From: Salinimonas profundi
GTDB taxonomy: Bacteria > Pseudomonadota > Gammaproteobacteria > Enterobacterales > Alteromonadaceae
Assembly (NCBI RefSeq): GCF_014750655.1
Contig: NZ_JABBXD010000003.1
Span: 124,001-188,000, forward strand
DNA: 64,000 nt
Direction of reading: 5' to 3'
The notes beneath the pieces are model-generated. The model was not told the DNA's origin and ran no database searches. It saw nothing but the letters and a program-made list of their open reading frames with translations. Of this stretch, positions 18,743 through 28,503 are shown piece after piece. Position 1 is the first letter of the stretch; each line of letters opens with the position of its first letter. Both the position numbers and the translations under genes were made by a program.

Positions 18743-20119
18743 TTAGTCGGCAATGAAAATAGTCTTAGCGTTTACAAACTCCTTTATACCAAAGCCACCG
18801 TGCTCACGCCCGTAGCCACTTTCTTTAACACCACCAAATGGCAGGTTAGGCTGAGCAAGAGAATAACCATTGATATTAACCATACCCGTGTCGAATTCGG
18901 TGCGGGCAAGCTCTATAGCACGTTCTTTATCTGACGAGAATATGCCGCCCCCTAAGCCGTAACGTGAATCGTTCGCGATACGCATCGCATCACCATCGTC
19001 CTTGGCTCTTATAAATGAAGCTACGGGACCAAATAGTTCATCATCGTAAGCCGGCATGCCGGGTTTCACATCTTCAAGAATGGTCAGAGGATAGTAATAG
19101 CCGGTATCGCTGCTCATATCTCCGCCTAAGGTACAGGTTGCGCCTTTTTTAATGGACTCCTGAACCTGATCGTTCAGTTTGTCGCGTAAGTCTTTACGCG
19201 CCATTGGACCGACATCGGTATCTTCTGCGCGTGGATCGCCCACCTTCAGGTTCTTAAACTGCTGAACATAAGCATCACGGAATTTATCATAAACTTTGTC
19301 TGTGATAATAAACCGCTTTGCAGACACACAGGTTTCGCCGTTATTAATTACGCGCCCCTGAACGCAGGCTTCCACTGCTGTCTCAATATCAGCATCCTCG
19401 AGCACAACAAATGCATCGTTACTGCCAAGCTCCAACACACTTTTCTTGGACTGACTGCCGGCATTTTCACCGACTTTTTTGCCAATCTTGTCAGAGCCTG
19501 TAAAGGTCACGCCGCGTACTTTGTCGTGCTGGATTAATTCACTGGCTGTTTCACCACTGATTAGCAGTGATTGATAAACATTTTTCGGAAAACCAGCCTG
19601 TTCGTACAGTTCCTGAATCATTTCAGCCATACCAAAAACATTGTCGGCATGCTTAAGCACGGTCGTATTCCCTGCCATAATGTTAGGGACGCTGTAGCGA
19701 ATAACCTGATAAAGTGGGAAGTTCCAAGGCTGAATGCCCAATATTACACCGATAGGCTGGTAAGTAATGATGGCGTTGCCACCGTCATATTCGCGCTTTT
19801 CGTCAGCTAACTGACTTTCTGCGTTTTCTGCAGTGTAGCGGCAAATGCCAGCGCATAATTCAACTTCCTGATAGCCCTGCGCTTTGACCTTGCCCATTTC
19901 TTCAATCATCAGCTCTACAATTTCATCTGCGCGCTCATCAATTTTATCTGCCAACGCATTAAATAATTTGCTGCGTTCGGCTAAGGAGGTTTTACGCCAG
20001 CTTGTATAGGCTTCATGAGAGGCATCAACGGCCTTTTTGGCTTCGTCGGTACTTAATAGTGAGTATTTCTTAAGTGTTTGTTCAGTTGCGGGGTTAATAG
20101 TTTCTACAGTGTCTGACAT
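18743..20119 (-). CDS. NAD(P)-dependent aldehyde (succinate-semialdehyde) dehydrogenase
   Basis: This 458-residue cytoplasmic enzyme oxidises an aldehyde to the acid. Catalytic Glu lies in LELGSND and the nucleophilic Cys in NNGETCVSAKRF. The cofactor region is visible at IGVILGIQPWNFPLYQV and VTFTGSDKIGKKVGENAG. The length and the ending PFGGVKESGYGREHGGFGIKEF match the short Sad/YneI-type succinate-semialdehyde dehydrogenases. The substrate assignment is by resemblance. AGGAG sits about 7 bases before the ATG. Confidence 0.88.
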   Translation of the reverse strand: MSDTVETINPATEQTLKKYSLLSTDEAKKAVDASHEAYTSWRKTSLAERSKLFNALADKIDERADEIVELMIEEMGKVKAQGYQEVELCAGICRYTAENAESQLADEKREYDGGNAIITYQPIGVILGIQPWNFPLYQVIRYSVPNIMAGNTTVLKHADNVFGMAEMIQELYEQAGFPKNVYQSLLISGETASELIQHDKVRGVTFTGSDKIGKKVGENAGSQSKKSVLELGSNDAFVVLEDADIETAVEACVQGRVINNGETCVSAKRFIITDKVYDKFRDAYVQQFKNLKVGDPRAEDTDVGPMARKDLRDKLNDQVQESIKKGATCTLGGDMSSDTGYYYPLTILEDVKPGMPAYDDELFGPVASFIRAKDDGDAMRIANDSRYGLGGGIFSSDKERAIELARTEFDTGMVNINGYSLAQPNLPFGGVKESGYGREHGGFGIKEFVNAKTIFIAD

Positions 20120-20314
20120 TATAGTCTCCTGATTTGAACATGTGTTCTAAGGAGTGCAACAACGACGCCAACACGATGGATTTAGCATATTTGCTGATTG
20201 ATCATGGCGTTATCTGCATCGAATAGGTAGGGAACGGTGGTTTGTTTACATTTATATAAAGCACAAATTGCACGCGGGTGAGGCAGAATTTCATAGCACT
20301 TTTTTGGTCAGACG

Positions 20315-20860
20315 TTATATGCCGCCGTACAACTCAGGATGATTAAATTTTGCTAACCCAAGAATTAGTGCCAGCTCATAAACCGACTGGCGGGTAGCCA
20401 GGTCATTGGTAAGCAAGCTTATTGCGCCTCCTTTTTGCTTGATATTATCGGTCTCAAATACCTCATCCATCACATCACCGAGTTCGCGGCCTGCCTGCAA
20501 TGCATCGAAAATGATGCCGGGCAGGGGTAAATTAGCACTGCGATTAACCGCCCAAAAACCATTATGGTAAATAGCAACATAGGCAAACGTTGCCGGGCCA
20601 TCAGAAAAATCATCGACGCCACCCTCAATGGCAATAAACCAATAGGTTTTTCTCTCTTGCTCGCTGGCAACATCCACGCAGGCCTGTACACGATTAATCG
20701 CCCCCTGCCGCGTTTCCTTTTCGGTCATAGGCTGGTCGGCAACACCACTGGGTACGGAACGTGGAATGATGGTCACTGTCTCGTTTCGCGTCCGCTCCAA
20801 CGCATGTCGGGCGGCATTTATTTTGACGGGATTTTCAGACCCCACCACGCAATAAATCAT
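20315..20860 (-). CDS. yjjX: Inosine/xanthosine triphosphatase, YjjX family
   Basis: This 181-residue house-cleaning NTPase removes non-canonical purine nucleotides such as ITP and XTP. It starts VVGSENPVKINAARHAL and contains GVADQPMTEKETRQGAINR and IEGGVDD, signatures of this family (DUF84). It overlaps the yrfG-like gene by four bases, so the two nucleotide-pool enzymes are probably co-translated. Confidence 0.92.
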   Translation of the reverse strand: MIYCVVGSENPVKINAARHALERTRNETVTIIPRSVPSGVADQPMTEKETRQGAINRVQACVDVASEQERKTYWFIAIEGGVDDFSDGPATFAYVAIYHNGFWAVNRSANLPLPGIIFDALQAGRELGDVMDEVFETDNIKQKGGAISLLTNDLATRQSVYELALILGLAKFNHPELYGGI

Positions 20861-21561
20861 TCCGGGCTCCTCTGCGTATCTGAACTGACCGGCGTCGCCA
20901 GTATCGCATTTAACAACTGCGTGTAATCTGTAACGGCCGGGAACGCATGAATCGTTTTAGCGGGCTGTTTACTGTCTGGATTGGCTACCGCAAGCAGATG
21001 GGCAATACCAAATTCTTCGGCAGCACGAAGTATTGGCAAACTGTCGTCGACAAAAAGTGTACGCGCCGGATCGAAAGCTAGCCGGGCATGCAATTGTTGC
21101 CATAATGACTGTGATTCTTTGGTCACACCGAACTCATGGGTGGAAATAAGCGTATCTATGTGGGCATCAAGGTTTGTGCGCTCTACTTTAAGCGCCAGGC
21201 CTTGCGGATGAGAGTTAGTGACCAGAATGACGTCGCGACCAGAGCGTTTCAGTGCATCCAGAAATGCAATGGTATCCGGACGAAGCGCAATGAGATGTGC
21301 AATCTCACGCTTTGCAGCCATGATATCGAGATTGAGTTGTTCGGCCCAGTAATCAAGACAGTACCACTGGATTTGGCCACTGACCCGTTCATAATGATTC
21401 ATCATTTGCGCTTTGCACTGTGACAGATCCTGGCCGGTGGCCTGCGCAACCAGTTGTGGCAGGTGATGAAGCCAGAAATGATTATCGTAGTGCAGGTCAA
21501 GCAAGGTGCCGTCCATATCAAGCAGAACGGTATCAATTTCGTGCCAGGGCAGGTTCGGCAA
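20857..21561 (-). CDS. yrfG: GMP/IMP nucleotidase, HAD family
   Basis: This 234-residue HAD phosphatase resembles E. coli YrfG. The nucleophile motif I is LLDMDGTLLDLHYDN, motif II includes VILVTNSHP, and motif IV is LFVDDSLPIL. LDYWAEQLNLDI lies in the cap region. It dephosphorylates purine nucleoside monophosphates. It is divergent from nudE. Confidence 0.9.
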   Translation of the reverse strand: MPNLPWHEIDTVLLDMDGTLLDLHYDNHFWLHHLPQLVAQATGQDLSQCKAQMMNHYERVSGQIQWYCLDYWAEQLNLDIMAAKREIAHLIALRPDTIAFLDALKRSGRDVILVTNSHPQGLALKVERTNLDAHIDTLISTHEFGVTKESQSLWQQLHARLAFDPARTLFVDDSLPILRAAEEFGIAHLLAVANPDSKQPAKTIHAFPAVTDYTQLLNAILATPVSSDTQRSPE

Positions 21562-21629
21562 GCGCGTTTCCTTCTATTGCGATAAGCTTTAGACTAACAA
21601 CATAATAGCGAAGAATAGCCACGATAAAC

Positions 21630-22193
21630 ATGAGTAAAATAGATCCAGCCAAAGTATTACCGCAGATCCATCATCGCGAAATAGTGGCCAGAAGCCGCTT
21701 GTTTAAAGTGGAGCGTCTTGATTTAGAGTTTTCCAATGGCGCAACCCGGCAGTTTGAGCGGATGGCCGGCACCTCCCACGGTGCAGTAATGATTGTGCCC
21801 ATGTTAGATGATGACACCATGATTCTGGTACGAGAGTACGCTGCGGGAAATCACTCTTATCAGCTGGGCTTTCCAAAAGGTCTTATTGATCCCGGCGAAA
21901 ACGCTGTACAAGCTGCCAACCGCGAATTGCAGGAAGAAGCAGGCTATGCAGCGAATGATTTGCAGGAAATTCACAAAGTGAATATGGCACCCAATTTTTT
22001 CAATTCTGAAATGCGTATCGTGGTTGCCAGAGATTTGTATCCACAACAGCTTGAAGGCGACGAGCCTGAGCCGTTAGAAGTCGTGAAGTGGAAAATGAGC
22101 GATGCCGCCTCATTACTTACCCGGGATGACTTTATTGAAGCGCGGTGTATTGCCGCCTTATTTTTAGCGCAACAGTGGTTAAAGGAGCGGTAA
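21630..22193 (+). CDS. nudE: ADP-compounds hydrolase NudE
   Basis: This 187-residue Nudix hydrolase acts on ADP-ribose, NADH and Ap3A-like substrates. The Nudix box is complete, from GLIDPGENAV to NRELQEEAGY (about residues 91-113). It is followed four bases later by cysQ, an association seen in other gammaproteobacteria. Confidence 0.93.
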   Translation: MSKIDPAKVLPQIHHREIVARSRLFKVERLDLEFSNGATRQFERMAGTSHGAVMIVPMLDDDTMILVREYAAGNHSYQLGFPKGLIDPGENAVQAANRELQEEAGYAANDLQEIHKVNMAPNFFNSEMRIVVARDLYPQQLEGDEPEPLEVVKWKMSDAASLLTRDDFIEARCIAALFLAQQWLKER

Positions 22194-22197
22194 CACT

Positions 22198-23025
22198 ATG
22201 CCTGAAGATGACAGAAAGAAACTTTTAGAACTGGCCAAAGAGGTCGCGATAGAAGCAGGCAGAGAAGTGCTTTCTATCTATGATACGGGCGAATTTGATG
22301 CTTACCAGAAAGACGATGACTCGCCGGTCACCAGTGCTGATTATCTTGCCAATGATATTATCAACAAACGCCTTAAAGCTGCCACGCCCGATATCCCGAT
22401 TTTATCCGAAGAAAACAAACACGCCAGTCTGGCTGAGCGTGAAACGTGGCCACGCTACTGGCTGATTGACCCGATTGACGGCACGCAGGAGTTTATTGCC
22501 CGTAGCGGTGACTTTGCCATCAATATTGCGTTGGTTGAAAACAATACACCCACAATCGGCGTTATATTCTGGCCGCCGGGTCAGTCGCTTTATTATGCAA
22601 GTAAAGGCGACGGTGCGTACAAAGAGGCTCCCGGAGAGCACCGCAGGATTCAGGTACGCAAGCTTGATGATCCGCACAATAGCGTAGTGATGATAGCCAT
22701 CAGTCGTCGTCAGTCCCGCGATAAAATCATGTCTCGCATGACCGCTAAACGGGTTTATCAAACCTTACCGCTGGGAAGCTGTTCACTAAAATCCTGCTTC
22801 ATTGCCGAAGGCAAAGCGGATGTATTCATGCGCATCGGTATTACCGGCGAATGGGATACCGGTGCATCACAATGCATTGTAGAAGAAGCGGGCGGACGTA
22901 TTTTGGCGGCGAATTTTGAGCCTCTTACGTATAACCAGCGAAAATCACTGGAAAATCCTGACTTTGTAGTGATGGGCGACCAGCGCGTTCCGTGGCAGGA
23001 AATTGTTCAGTATGAAAAGGAGTAA
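22198..23025 (+). CDS. cysQ: 3'(2'),5'-bisphosphate nucleotidase CysQ
   Basis: This 275-residue protein of the inositol-monophosphatase fold hydrolyses PAP, the by-product of sulfate assimilation. Metal-binding motifs are present: ILSEEN, the DPIDGTQEFI loop and, near the C-terminus, GEWDTGASQCIVEEAGG. AAGGAG precedes the start. It is likely co-transcribed with nudE and the yceI-like gene. Confidence 0.95.
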   Translation: MPEDDRKKLLELAKEVAIEAGREVLSIYDTGEFDAYQKDDDSPVTSADYLANDIINKRLKAATPDIPILSEENKHASLAERETWPRYWLIDPIDGTQEFIARSGDFAINIALVENNTPTIGVIFWPPGQSLYYASKGDGAYKEAPGEHRRIQVRKLDDPHNSVVMIAISRRQSRDKIMSRMTAKRVYQTLPLGSCSLKSCFIAEGKADVFMRIGITGEWDTGASQCIVEEAGGRILAANFEPLTYNQRKSLENPDFVVMGDQRVPWQEIVQYEKE

Positions 23026-23029
23026 CACC

Positions 23030-23602
23030 ATGCGCAATACTATTCTGGCCAGCCTTGGCCTGATGCTTTCACTGCCAGCCACCGCGGCCTGGCAGCTGGA
23101 TGAAACCGAATCGACAATGCACTTTCTATCGACAAAAAATGCCCAAATTACAGAATTGCATACATTCGAATCACTTTCCGGCACCATCAGTGACAGTGGT
23201 GAACTGACCGTCACGATTCCGCTTTCCTCCGTAAATACGAATATCGAAATTCGTGACACCCGCATGAAGGAAAAGCTGTTTGAAATCAGCCAGTTTCCCA
23301 AAGCCGTATTCTCGGCTTCCTTAAATGAAGACATTCTGGCAATGAAGGCCGGTGATTCTGACACCTTCATCGTTGAAGGTGCCATTGATTTACATGATAA
23401 AAATGTGGCTACTACTTTCAATGTCGCGGTTTCGCGCTTAGATGACGCGACCTTTCGGGTGACCACTGTAGCACCTACTCTGCTTAGTGCGGGCGATTTT
23501 GGTCTGGCCGAGGGTGTTAAAACCTTGCAGGCCATTGCCGGACTAAAGAGTATTTCGATGACAGTACCGGTGACTTTCTCAGTGGTATTCGATAAGCAGT
23601 AG
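23030..23602 (+). CDS. YceI-family periplasmic lipocalin-like protein
   Basis: This 190-residue secreted protein has a signal peptide (MRNTILASLGLMLSLPATA, cleaved before AWQLD). The YceI domain binds isoprenoid-like lipids in studied members. TLHF-like and RDTRMKEKLFEISQFPKAVF segments are typical. I start at the ATG at 23030, which has AAGGAG at proper spacing. An in-frame ATG at 23003 inside cysQ would spoil the signal peptide. Confidence 0.9.
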   Translation: MRNTILASLGLMLSLPATAAWQLDETESTMHFLSTKNAQITELHTFESLSGTISDSGELTVTIPLSSVNTNIEIRDTRMKEKLFEISQFPKAVFSASLNEDILAMKAGDSDTFIVEGAIDLHDKNVATTFNVAVSRLDDATFRVTTVAPTLLSAGDFGLAEGVKTLQAIAGLKSISMTVPVTFSVVFDKQ

Positions 23603-23616
23603 TCAGCTGGCTGGAT

Positions 23617-23644
23617 GCCTGTAGCCGGTTATCGCGCTACAGGC
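23617..23644. terminator. Hairpin between yceI-like gene and opgH
   Basis: Nine-base arms (23617-23625 and 23636-23644) enclose a 10-base loop. The opgH stop codon lies in the loop. There is no long T tract, so it may stabilise mRNA ends rather than terminate on its own. Confidence 0.5.
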
Positions 23645-25569
23645 AGCGCGCTTCGCATGGGTAACGGTTTCTTTTTAAAATCCTGCACAGGCATTGGCTG
23701 ATGCCGTTCGGCCGGTAAAGCAGGTACTGGCGCATCAATTCCGGAAAGTGAAAACGACGGCATATCTTGTCTTACTCTGACCAGGCTGCTGTTCTCGTTA
23801 TGTTCCTCGGCAATCACAAAAATGCCGAGGCGGCGACAGGTCAGCCCAAATGTTTCGCTACTGGTAAGGCGAATTATCGGTGCGCCAAAAAACATCCCGG
23901 TTAACACAGGCAGTAACCATAAAAACAAGGTTGGCGTATACCAGGCCGTCACCGCACCCCAGATGATGGCCAGCAGTGTCATCCACCGTGTGTAAGCAAA
24001 CGCATCTTTCCAGGGCACCATACGCCCCTCACGGGCTTGCGCATCCCACCTGACTTTGTGACCAATCAGTACGCTTAATACGAAGTAACTGTGATAGAAC
24101 ATCATGACAGGCGCTATCAGTACCGCCATGCAAAGCTCAACCGTACCACCTTTAAACAGGGCAAACAGGCCACCGAAGTCCTTTCTGCGCTGTATCATCG
24201 CCAGCAGGATGCCCAGTATTTTAGGCAGAAATAATAAGGCGATGGTGCCCCATAATGTCCACAGCATCATTTTTTCTTTTGCAATAGGCCAGTCCGGAAA
24301 CAACTGATACCGGGAGGCAAAAAAGTCGGGCAGGGTTGTCGCACGAATGATAGCGTCGGCGGTGCCCAGCATCAGTACTGCAAAAAGAATAATCGATGAG
24401 ATATAGGCAAATGCGCCAAACAGAAAATGAAGGCGGTTGGTGGTTTTCAGCCCACGAATAGACAGCAAGCCAAGATGCTGAATATTACCCTGCACCCAGC
24501 GGCGATCACGGATAGCGTAATCAATCATATTCGCCGGCACCTCTTCATAACTGCCGTCGGTGTCAGTTATCAGATAGCATTGCCAGCCTGCGCGTCGCAG
24601 TAAGGCGGCTTCTACGAAATCGTGACTAAGAATGTCTCCGCCAAAGGGCGCGCGTCCCGGCACTTGCGGCAACCCACAATGAGCCATAAACGGTTCGATG
24701 CGGATAATTGCATTGTGACCCCAATAGTTGGCACTGTCGGTTTGCCAAAACGATAAGCCTGTGGCGAGCATAGGACTGTACAGGTGCGCTGCAAACTGCA
24801 CAAAACGACCAAAAAAGGAATGTTGGCGCACCGGCATCGGTATCGTCTGTATCAGCGCAACATCGTCATTAAATTCCAGACGCCGTGCTAAATCACGCAT
24901 ACGGGTGCCAGACATTACGCTATCGGCATCCAGCACAATCATTCCCTCGTACTGGGCGCCCCAACGCTCACAGAAGTCGGTCACATTACCCACTTTGCGA
25001 CCGATATTTTTTTCTCTGCGGCGGTAAAACAGTCTACCGCGGGCTTCGGTTATCCGTTTTTCCAGCGCCTGCCAGCTTTCCCGCTCTGCTTTAGCCAGCT
25101 CGGCGTCCCGAGTGTCAGACAGCATGTAGAAATCAAATTTATCAGCATCCGGGGTCGCAAGCATTTCCCTCACACAGGCCTCGAAGCCCACCATGATCCT
25201 TCGCGTATCTTCGTTATACACCGGCATAATGATGGCGTGACGTTTTTTGAGCGGAGCATCCGTTGCGACAGGTTTCAGTTCACGACGTAAACTCAGCGGA
25301 TCAATGCGCAATAGTTTGAGCACGAAACCGATTATCGCAGTCCAGAAAGCCATGGATAACCAGACGAACAGCGTTACCGCAAGAATCAGCTGACCGGCTT
25401 CCAGCGCTGTTAATTGATTGGGGCGGAATATCTCAAATAAGCTGTAAGTGGCCAGTGCTGCGGTCGGTAATACCAGCAGCAGCATTATAATTAGCCGAAA
25501 GCGCCGTGCACGGGTAAACAGTCGATTAGGATTTTTCCTGTCTGCCGCCTTATTGTGGCTGGTAGACAT
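23629..25569 (-). CDS. opgH: Glucan biosynthesis glucosyltransferase OpgH (MdoH)
   Basis: This 646-residue polytopic inner-membrane GT2 glucosyltransferase makes the beta-1,2-linked backbone of osmoregulated periplasmic glucans from UDP-glucose. Seen are two N-terminal membrane helices, AIIMPVYNED, the metal-binding LDADSVM, and the acceptor motif RDRRWVQGN, followed by four or more helices. The E. coli protein is about 200 residues longer, mostly at the N-terminus, and this one has the compact form. Its start overlaps opgG by 20 bases. Confidence 0.95.
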   Translation of the reverse strand: MSTSHNKAADRKNPNRLFTRARRFRLIIMLLLVLPTAALATYSLFEIFRPNQLTALEAGQLILAVTLFVWLSMAFWTAIIGFVLKLLRIDPLSLRRELKPVATDAPLKKRHAIIMPVYNEDTRRIMVGFEACVREMLATPDADKFDFYMLSDTRDAELAKAERESWQALEKRITEARGRLFYRRREKNIGRKVGNVTDFCERWGAQYEGMIVLDADSVMSGTRMRDLARRLEFNDDVALIQTIPMPVRQHSFFGRFVQFAAHLYSPMLATGLSFWQTDSANYWGHNAIIRIEPFMAHCGLPQVPGRAPFGGDILSHDFVEAALLRRAGWQCYLITDTDGSYEEVPANMIDYAIRDRRWVQGNIQHLGLLSIRGLKTTNRLHFLFGAFAYISSIILFAVLMLGTADAIIRATTLPDFFASRYQLFPDWPIAKEKMMLWTLWGTIALLFLPKILGILLAMIQRRKDFGGLFALFKGGTVELCMAVLIAPVMMFYHSYFVLSVLIGHKVRWDAQAREGRMVPWKDAFAYTRWMTLLAIIWGAVTAWYTPTLFLWLLPVLTGMFFGAPIIRLTSSETFGLTCRRLGIFVIAEEHNENSSLVRVRQDMPSFSLSGIDAPVPALPAERHQPMPVQDFKKKPLPMRSALPVAR

Positions 25570-27187
25570 AGTTCCATACCTCGCTGATTTGCTTATCCTG
25601 ATGATTCAGGAATAACCGCATATCCACAGGCTTCTGAGAGTCCGGCATAAGAAGAAATGTCGCGCGTATTTCACTGTTACCATTGACCTTGAAAATTCGC
25701 GCCTGTTTCACTGAGCCGCGGTTTACATCCAGTATCAGATCGATTTCATCGGTATCCAGGCTGAAACCACTGGGTAGCGTAAAGTCAACCACGAAGCGTC
25801 TGACGGTCTGTTCATCAGAGGATTCAAACCCTGGCAAATGACTGACGCCCTGACGGGTTCGGACCACGACGGCTTTATCATAAAGCTTGGGTTCCTGATT
25901 GACGGTGCGGACCCGGTAAGAAAAATAGCGGCTCTGGCCTTCTTCCATTGATTGCTCGGGGACCCAGTAGGCTACAATATTGTCGTGGATTTCAGCGTCG
26001 GTAGGGATCTCCACGACCTCCAGCTTTCCTTTACCAAATCCCTTTTTAGGTACTACCCACAGTCCCGGGCGGGCATGATAATTGGCCTCTGCATCAAGAT
26101 AACTGTTGAAACTGCCATCGCGCTGCAACATGCCAAACGCCTGTGGTGCAGTATCACTTAACGCGGTAATCTGTAGTCGTGACGGGTTGGTCAGTGGCCG
26201 CCAGATTTGCTCACCCTTTTCGGTAATCATCAGTACGCCATCGCTGTCGTGCACTTCGGGGCGATAATCATCATGGCGTTTTTCAGTATTTTCACCATAC
26301 AAAAACATGCTGGTAAATGGCGCAACGCCCAGCTTATTGATGTCAGCACGAGCAAACAGCCACGCCTGAACATCGGCCTTCGTAGACTCACCCGGATAAA
26401 GGGTGAATGCAAATGCCCCTGCCACGGACTGGCTTTCCAGTCGGGCGTAAATGGTTATGGATTCGCCACTACCGGGCTTTATCAGCCAGAATTTGGTAAA
26501 GCGAGGAAATTCTTCACCTTCAGGCAGGGCAGTATCAATCGCCAAACCTCGTGCAGAAATACCATAGACCTGATTTTTGCCAATCAGTCGAAAGTACGAG
26601 GCGCCCTGAAACACCGCAAACTCATCTTTATATTCGCTGTCATTGAGTGGATAGTGGATGCGAAAACCAGCAAACCCGCTGTTCTTATTGGTTAGCCCTT
26701 TTACCTTTTTGGCTTTTTTCTCGTACCGGAACATATTGGCGTCGAAGGGGAATGCGGCAGTACTATTATCACGTTCTACAATGGTGACAGAGACAGGTTC
26801 ATCATATAAAAAGCCCGGATGGAAGAACTGAATTTCGTAAGGGCTTTTGTTTTTCCACAAGGCTTCTTTGGGTTTAAAGTGAATTGCTTTATAAGCCTGG
26901 TAATCCATATTTTTGAGCTTGTCGTCCAGCCCGTGATCATTGGCCTGAAAATCACTTTTTGCTGACTCTCTGGCCTCTGCAATTACTGACTCAAGAATAG
27001 GTTTATTCTTTGGCAAATTTGTTTCATCTACTTTCTGCGCCAGTACAGGCGCACTACCTAAAAGCAGACCTGCATACAGCAGCGCTGTCACTGTTTTAGC
27101 GCCATTACCTAGCCGCCTGAGACTCGCCGACGTCGAAAAAACTATCCCCACAACATGGGAAAACGGGGAAGAGCGGCGTGGCAGCAT
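25550..27187 (-). CDS. opgG: Glucan biosynthesis periplasmic protein OpgG (MdoG)
   Basis: This 545-residue periplasmic protein works with OpgH to branch or release glucans. A long signal region (about 50 residues, ending APVLA) precedes DFQANDHGLDDKLKNMDYQAYKAIHFKP. FGLLQRDGSF-like text appears as FGMLQRDGSFNSYLDAEANYHARPGLWVVP, which is diagnostic when read in parts. GGAGAC lies 7 bases before the ATG at 27187, supporting this start despite the long leader. opgG and opgH form an operon. Confidence 0.95.
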   Translation of the reverse strand: MLPRRSSPFSHVVGIVFSTSASLRRLGNGAKTVTALLYAGLLLGSAPVLAQKVDETNLPKNKPILESVIAEARESAKSDFQANDHGLDDKLKNMDYQAYKAIHFKPKEALWKNKSPYEIQFFHPGFLYDEPVSVTIVERDNSTAAFPFDANMFRYEKKAKKVKGLTNKNSGFAGFRIHYPLNDSEYKDEFAVFQGASYFRLIGKNQVYGISARGLAIDTALPEGEEFPRFTKFWLIKPGSGESITIYARLESQSVAGAFAFTLYPGESTKADVQAWLFARADINKLGVAPFTSMFLYGENTEKRHDDYRPEVHDSDGVLMITEKGEQIWRPLTNPSRLQITALSDTAPQAFGMLQRDGSFNSYLDAEANYHARPGLWVVPKKGFGKGKLEVVEIPTDAEIHDNIVAYWVPEQSMEEGQSRYFSYRVRTVNQEPKLYDKAVVVRTRQGVSHLPGFESSDEQTVRRFVVDFTLPSGFSLDTDEIDLILDVNRGSVKQARIFKVNGNSEIRATFLLMPDSQKPVDMRLFLNHQDKQISEVWNYVYQPQ

Positions 27188-27499
27188 GATAAGTCTCCGA
27201 AAAAGTCAGCTGGGAAATAAGAAAAGTGCTGTAGAACAACAAGAAGATATGCAATTTTCGGTCAGTCAGATCAGTTCACCCACAGTCAGAAAAACATCTC
27301 TTTCACAAAGTTATGTATGCCAACTGTCTGATAATTCAGACAGATACCAGGTTATTAAGCACATTTTGCCGCTGCCGTTTTAGCAACATCTCTCTGTCCC
27401 CCCTATACCACAGACGCCAGACACATACTTTCCGTTGTTGGCAAGTATGTTGCAATGCTCAGCATCTGAAGCAAAAAAGTAGTAAAAAAAGGATTAGTT
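27188..27499. other. Divergent opgG / barrel-protein promoter region
   Basis: This is a 312-bp gap between opgG (minus strand) and the barrel-protein gene (plus strand), so it must hold both promoters. Short open frames here have no coding character. I could not single out a regulator site by eye. Confidence 0.4.
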
Positions 27500-28039
27500 A
27501 TGCAAAAACGTTTACCTGTCATCGCAGCACTGATGTTCAGTGCGTTCGCTCCTACCACTCTGGCTGCCGTGAACTGGCAATTTGTAGAAGGTGGCTACAG
27601 CGATCTGGATGCCGGAAATTCTGATGCAGATGGCTTTACTATTGCAAGCAAGTATTTGATGGATAACAACATCTATCTTAATGGTGATTATAAGCATTTT
27701 GATGATTCTAATGCTGACTTCAGCATGCTGACACTGGGCGGTGGGTATCGCATGCCTTTAAGTAGCCAGACCGACGCCTACTTTGGTGCCAACTTCGAGC
27801 GTATTGATGCTGATGGCTATGATGATAACGGGTTCAGCCTGAATGCCGGCGTACGTTCCATGGTACTGCGTGAACTGGAATTGGCCGGTCAGATTGGCTA
27901 TTACGATGTCAACAATGGCGATATCACGCTAAAAGTCAGCGCTAATTATTATTTCGCGCCACGCTGGGCGGTTGGTCTGAGCCACGAAGAGCTCGACAAC
28001 GCAGACATTACACAACTGACTGCGCGCTACACGTTCTGA
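27500..28039 (+). CDS. YfaZ-like small outer-membrane beta-barrel protein
   Basis: This 179-residue protein has a clear signal peptide (MQKRLPVIAALMFSAFAPTTLAA). The mature part is built of short amphipathic strands separated by acidic turns rich in Asp/Asn/Gly and ends in ARYTF, the terminal-Phe signal for barrel insertion. The predicted size fits an 8-strand barrel. AAGGA lies before the ATG. The function (porin, adhesin or structural) cannot be read. Confidence 0.82.
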   Translation: MQKRLPVIAALMFSAFAPTTLAAVNWQFVEGGYSDLDAGNSDADGFTIASKYLMDNNIYLNGDYKHFDDSNADFSMLTLGGGYRMPLSSQTDAYFGANFERIDADGYDDNGFSLNAGVRSMVLRELELAGQIGYYDVNNGDITLKVSANYYFAPRWAVGLSHEELDNADITQLTARYTF

Positions 28040-28082
28040 TAGCTCCCACTTCTCCCGTAACTTTTCTGTTGGGACTACTTCG

Positions 28083-28107
28083 AGCAGGCCGCGTGCCTGC
28101 TTTTTTT
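28083..28107 (+). terminator. Terminator after the barrel-protein gene
   Basis: Seven-base GC-rich arms (28083-28089 and 28095-28101) with a 5-base loop are followed by a T tract. It ends the barrel-protein transcript and supports a downstream start for the next gene. Confidence 0.88.
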
Positions 28108-28119
28108 CACAGGCGAAAC

Positions 28120-28503
28120 ATGTTCAGAACCGCCAGCCTGATAGTTATCGCACTCTTCGTTTGTGCATGCACATCAATTCCTGCACGTACGCCAGAGCAC
28201 CTGGTCGGTTATACGCAGCATGGCCAGGCCAGTTATTATGCGATGAAATATCAGTTTCAGACCACCGCGAGTGGCGAAGCACTGAATAATCTGTCGAATA
28301 CAGCGGCCCACCGAACTTTACCATTCGGCACAATCGTCAAAGTGACCAATCGTGATACCGGGCAAAGTGTTCTCGTGAAAATTAACGACCGGGGCCCGTT
28401 TATAAAGGAGCGTATTATCGACCTAACCCGTTCGGCGTTCTCTGCTATTGCCGACACCGATCAGGGCGTGGTGCCGGTGTCAATTGAGGTGGTTACTCCG
28501 TAG
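28120..28503 (+). CDS. RlpA-like double-psi beta-barrel lipoprotein
   Basis: This 127-residue lipoprotein starts MFRTASLIVIALFVCAC, with a lipobox and a lipid-modified Cys. The double-psi beta-barrel (DPBB) domain has GQASYYAMKYQFQTTASGE, AAHRTLPFGTIVKVTN and KINDRGPF...RIIDLTRSAF, motifs of RlpA, a septal lytic transglycosylase. No C-terminal SPOR domain follows, so it is a minimal form. I place the start at 28120, after the terminator. A GTG/ATG at 28069 would run through the terminator and lose the signal. Confidence 0.87.
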   Translation: MFRTASLIVIALFVCACTSIPARTPEHLVGYTQHGQASYYAMKYQFQTTASGEALNNLSNTAAHRTLPFGTIVKVTNRDTGQSVLVKINDRGPFIKERIIDLTRSAFSAIADTDQGVVPVSIEVVTP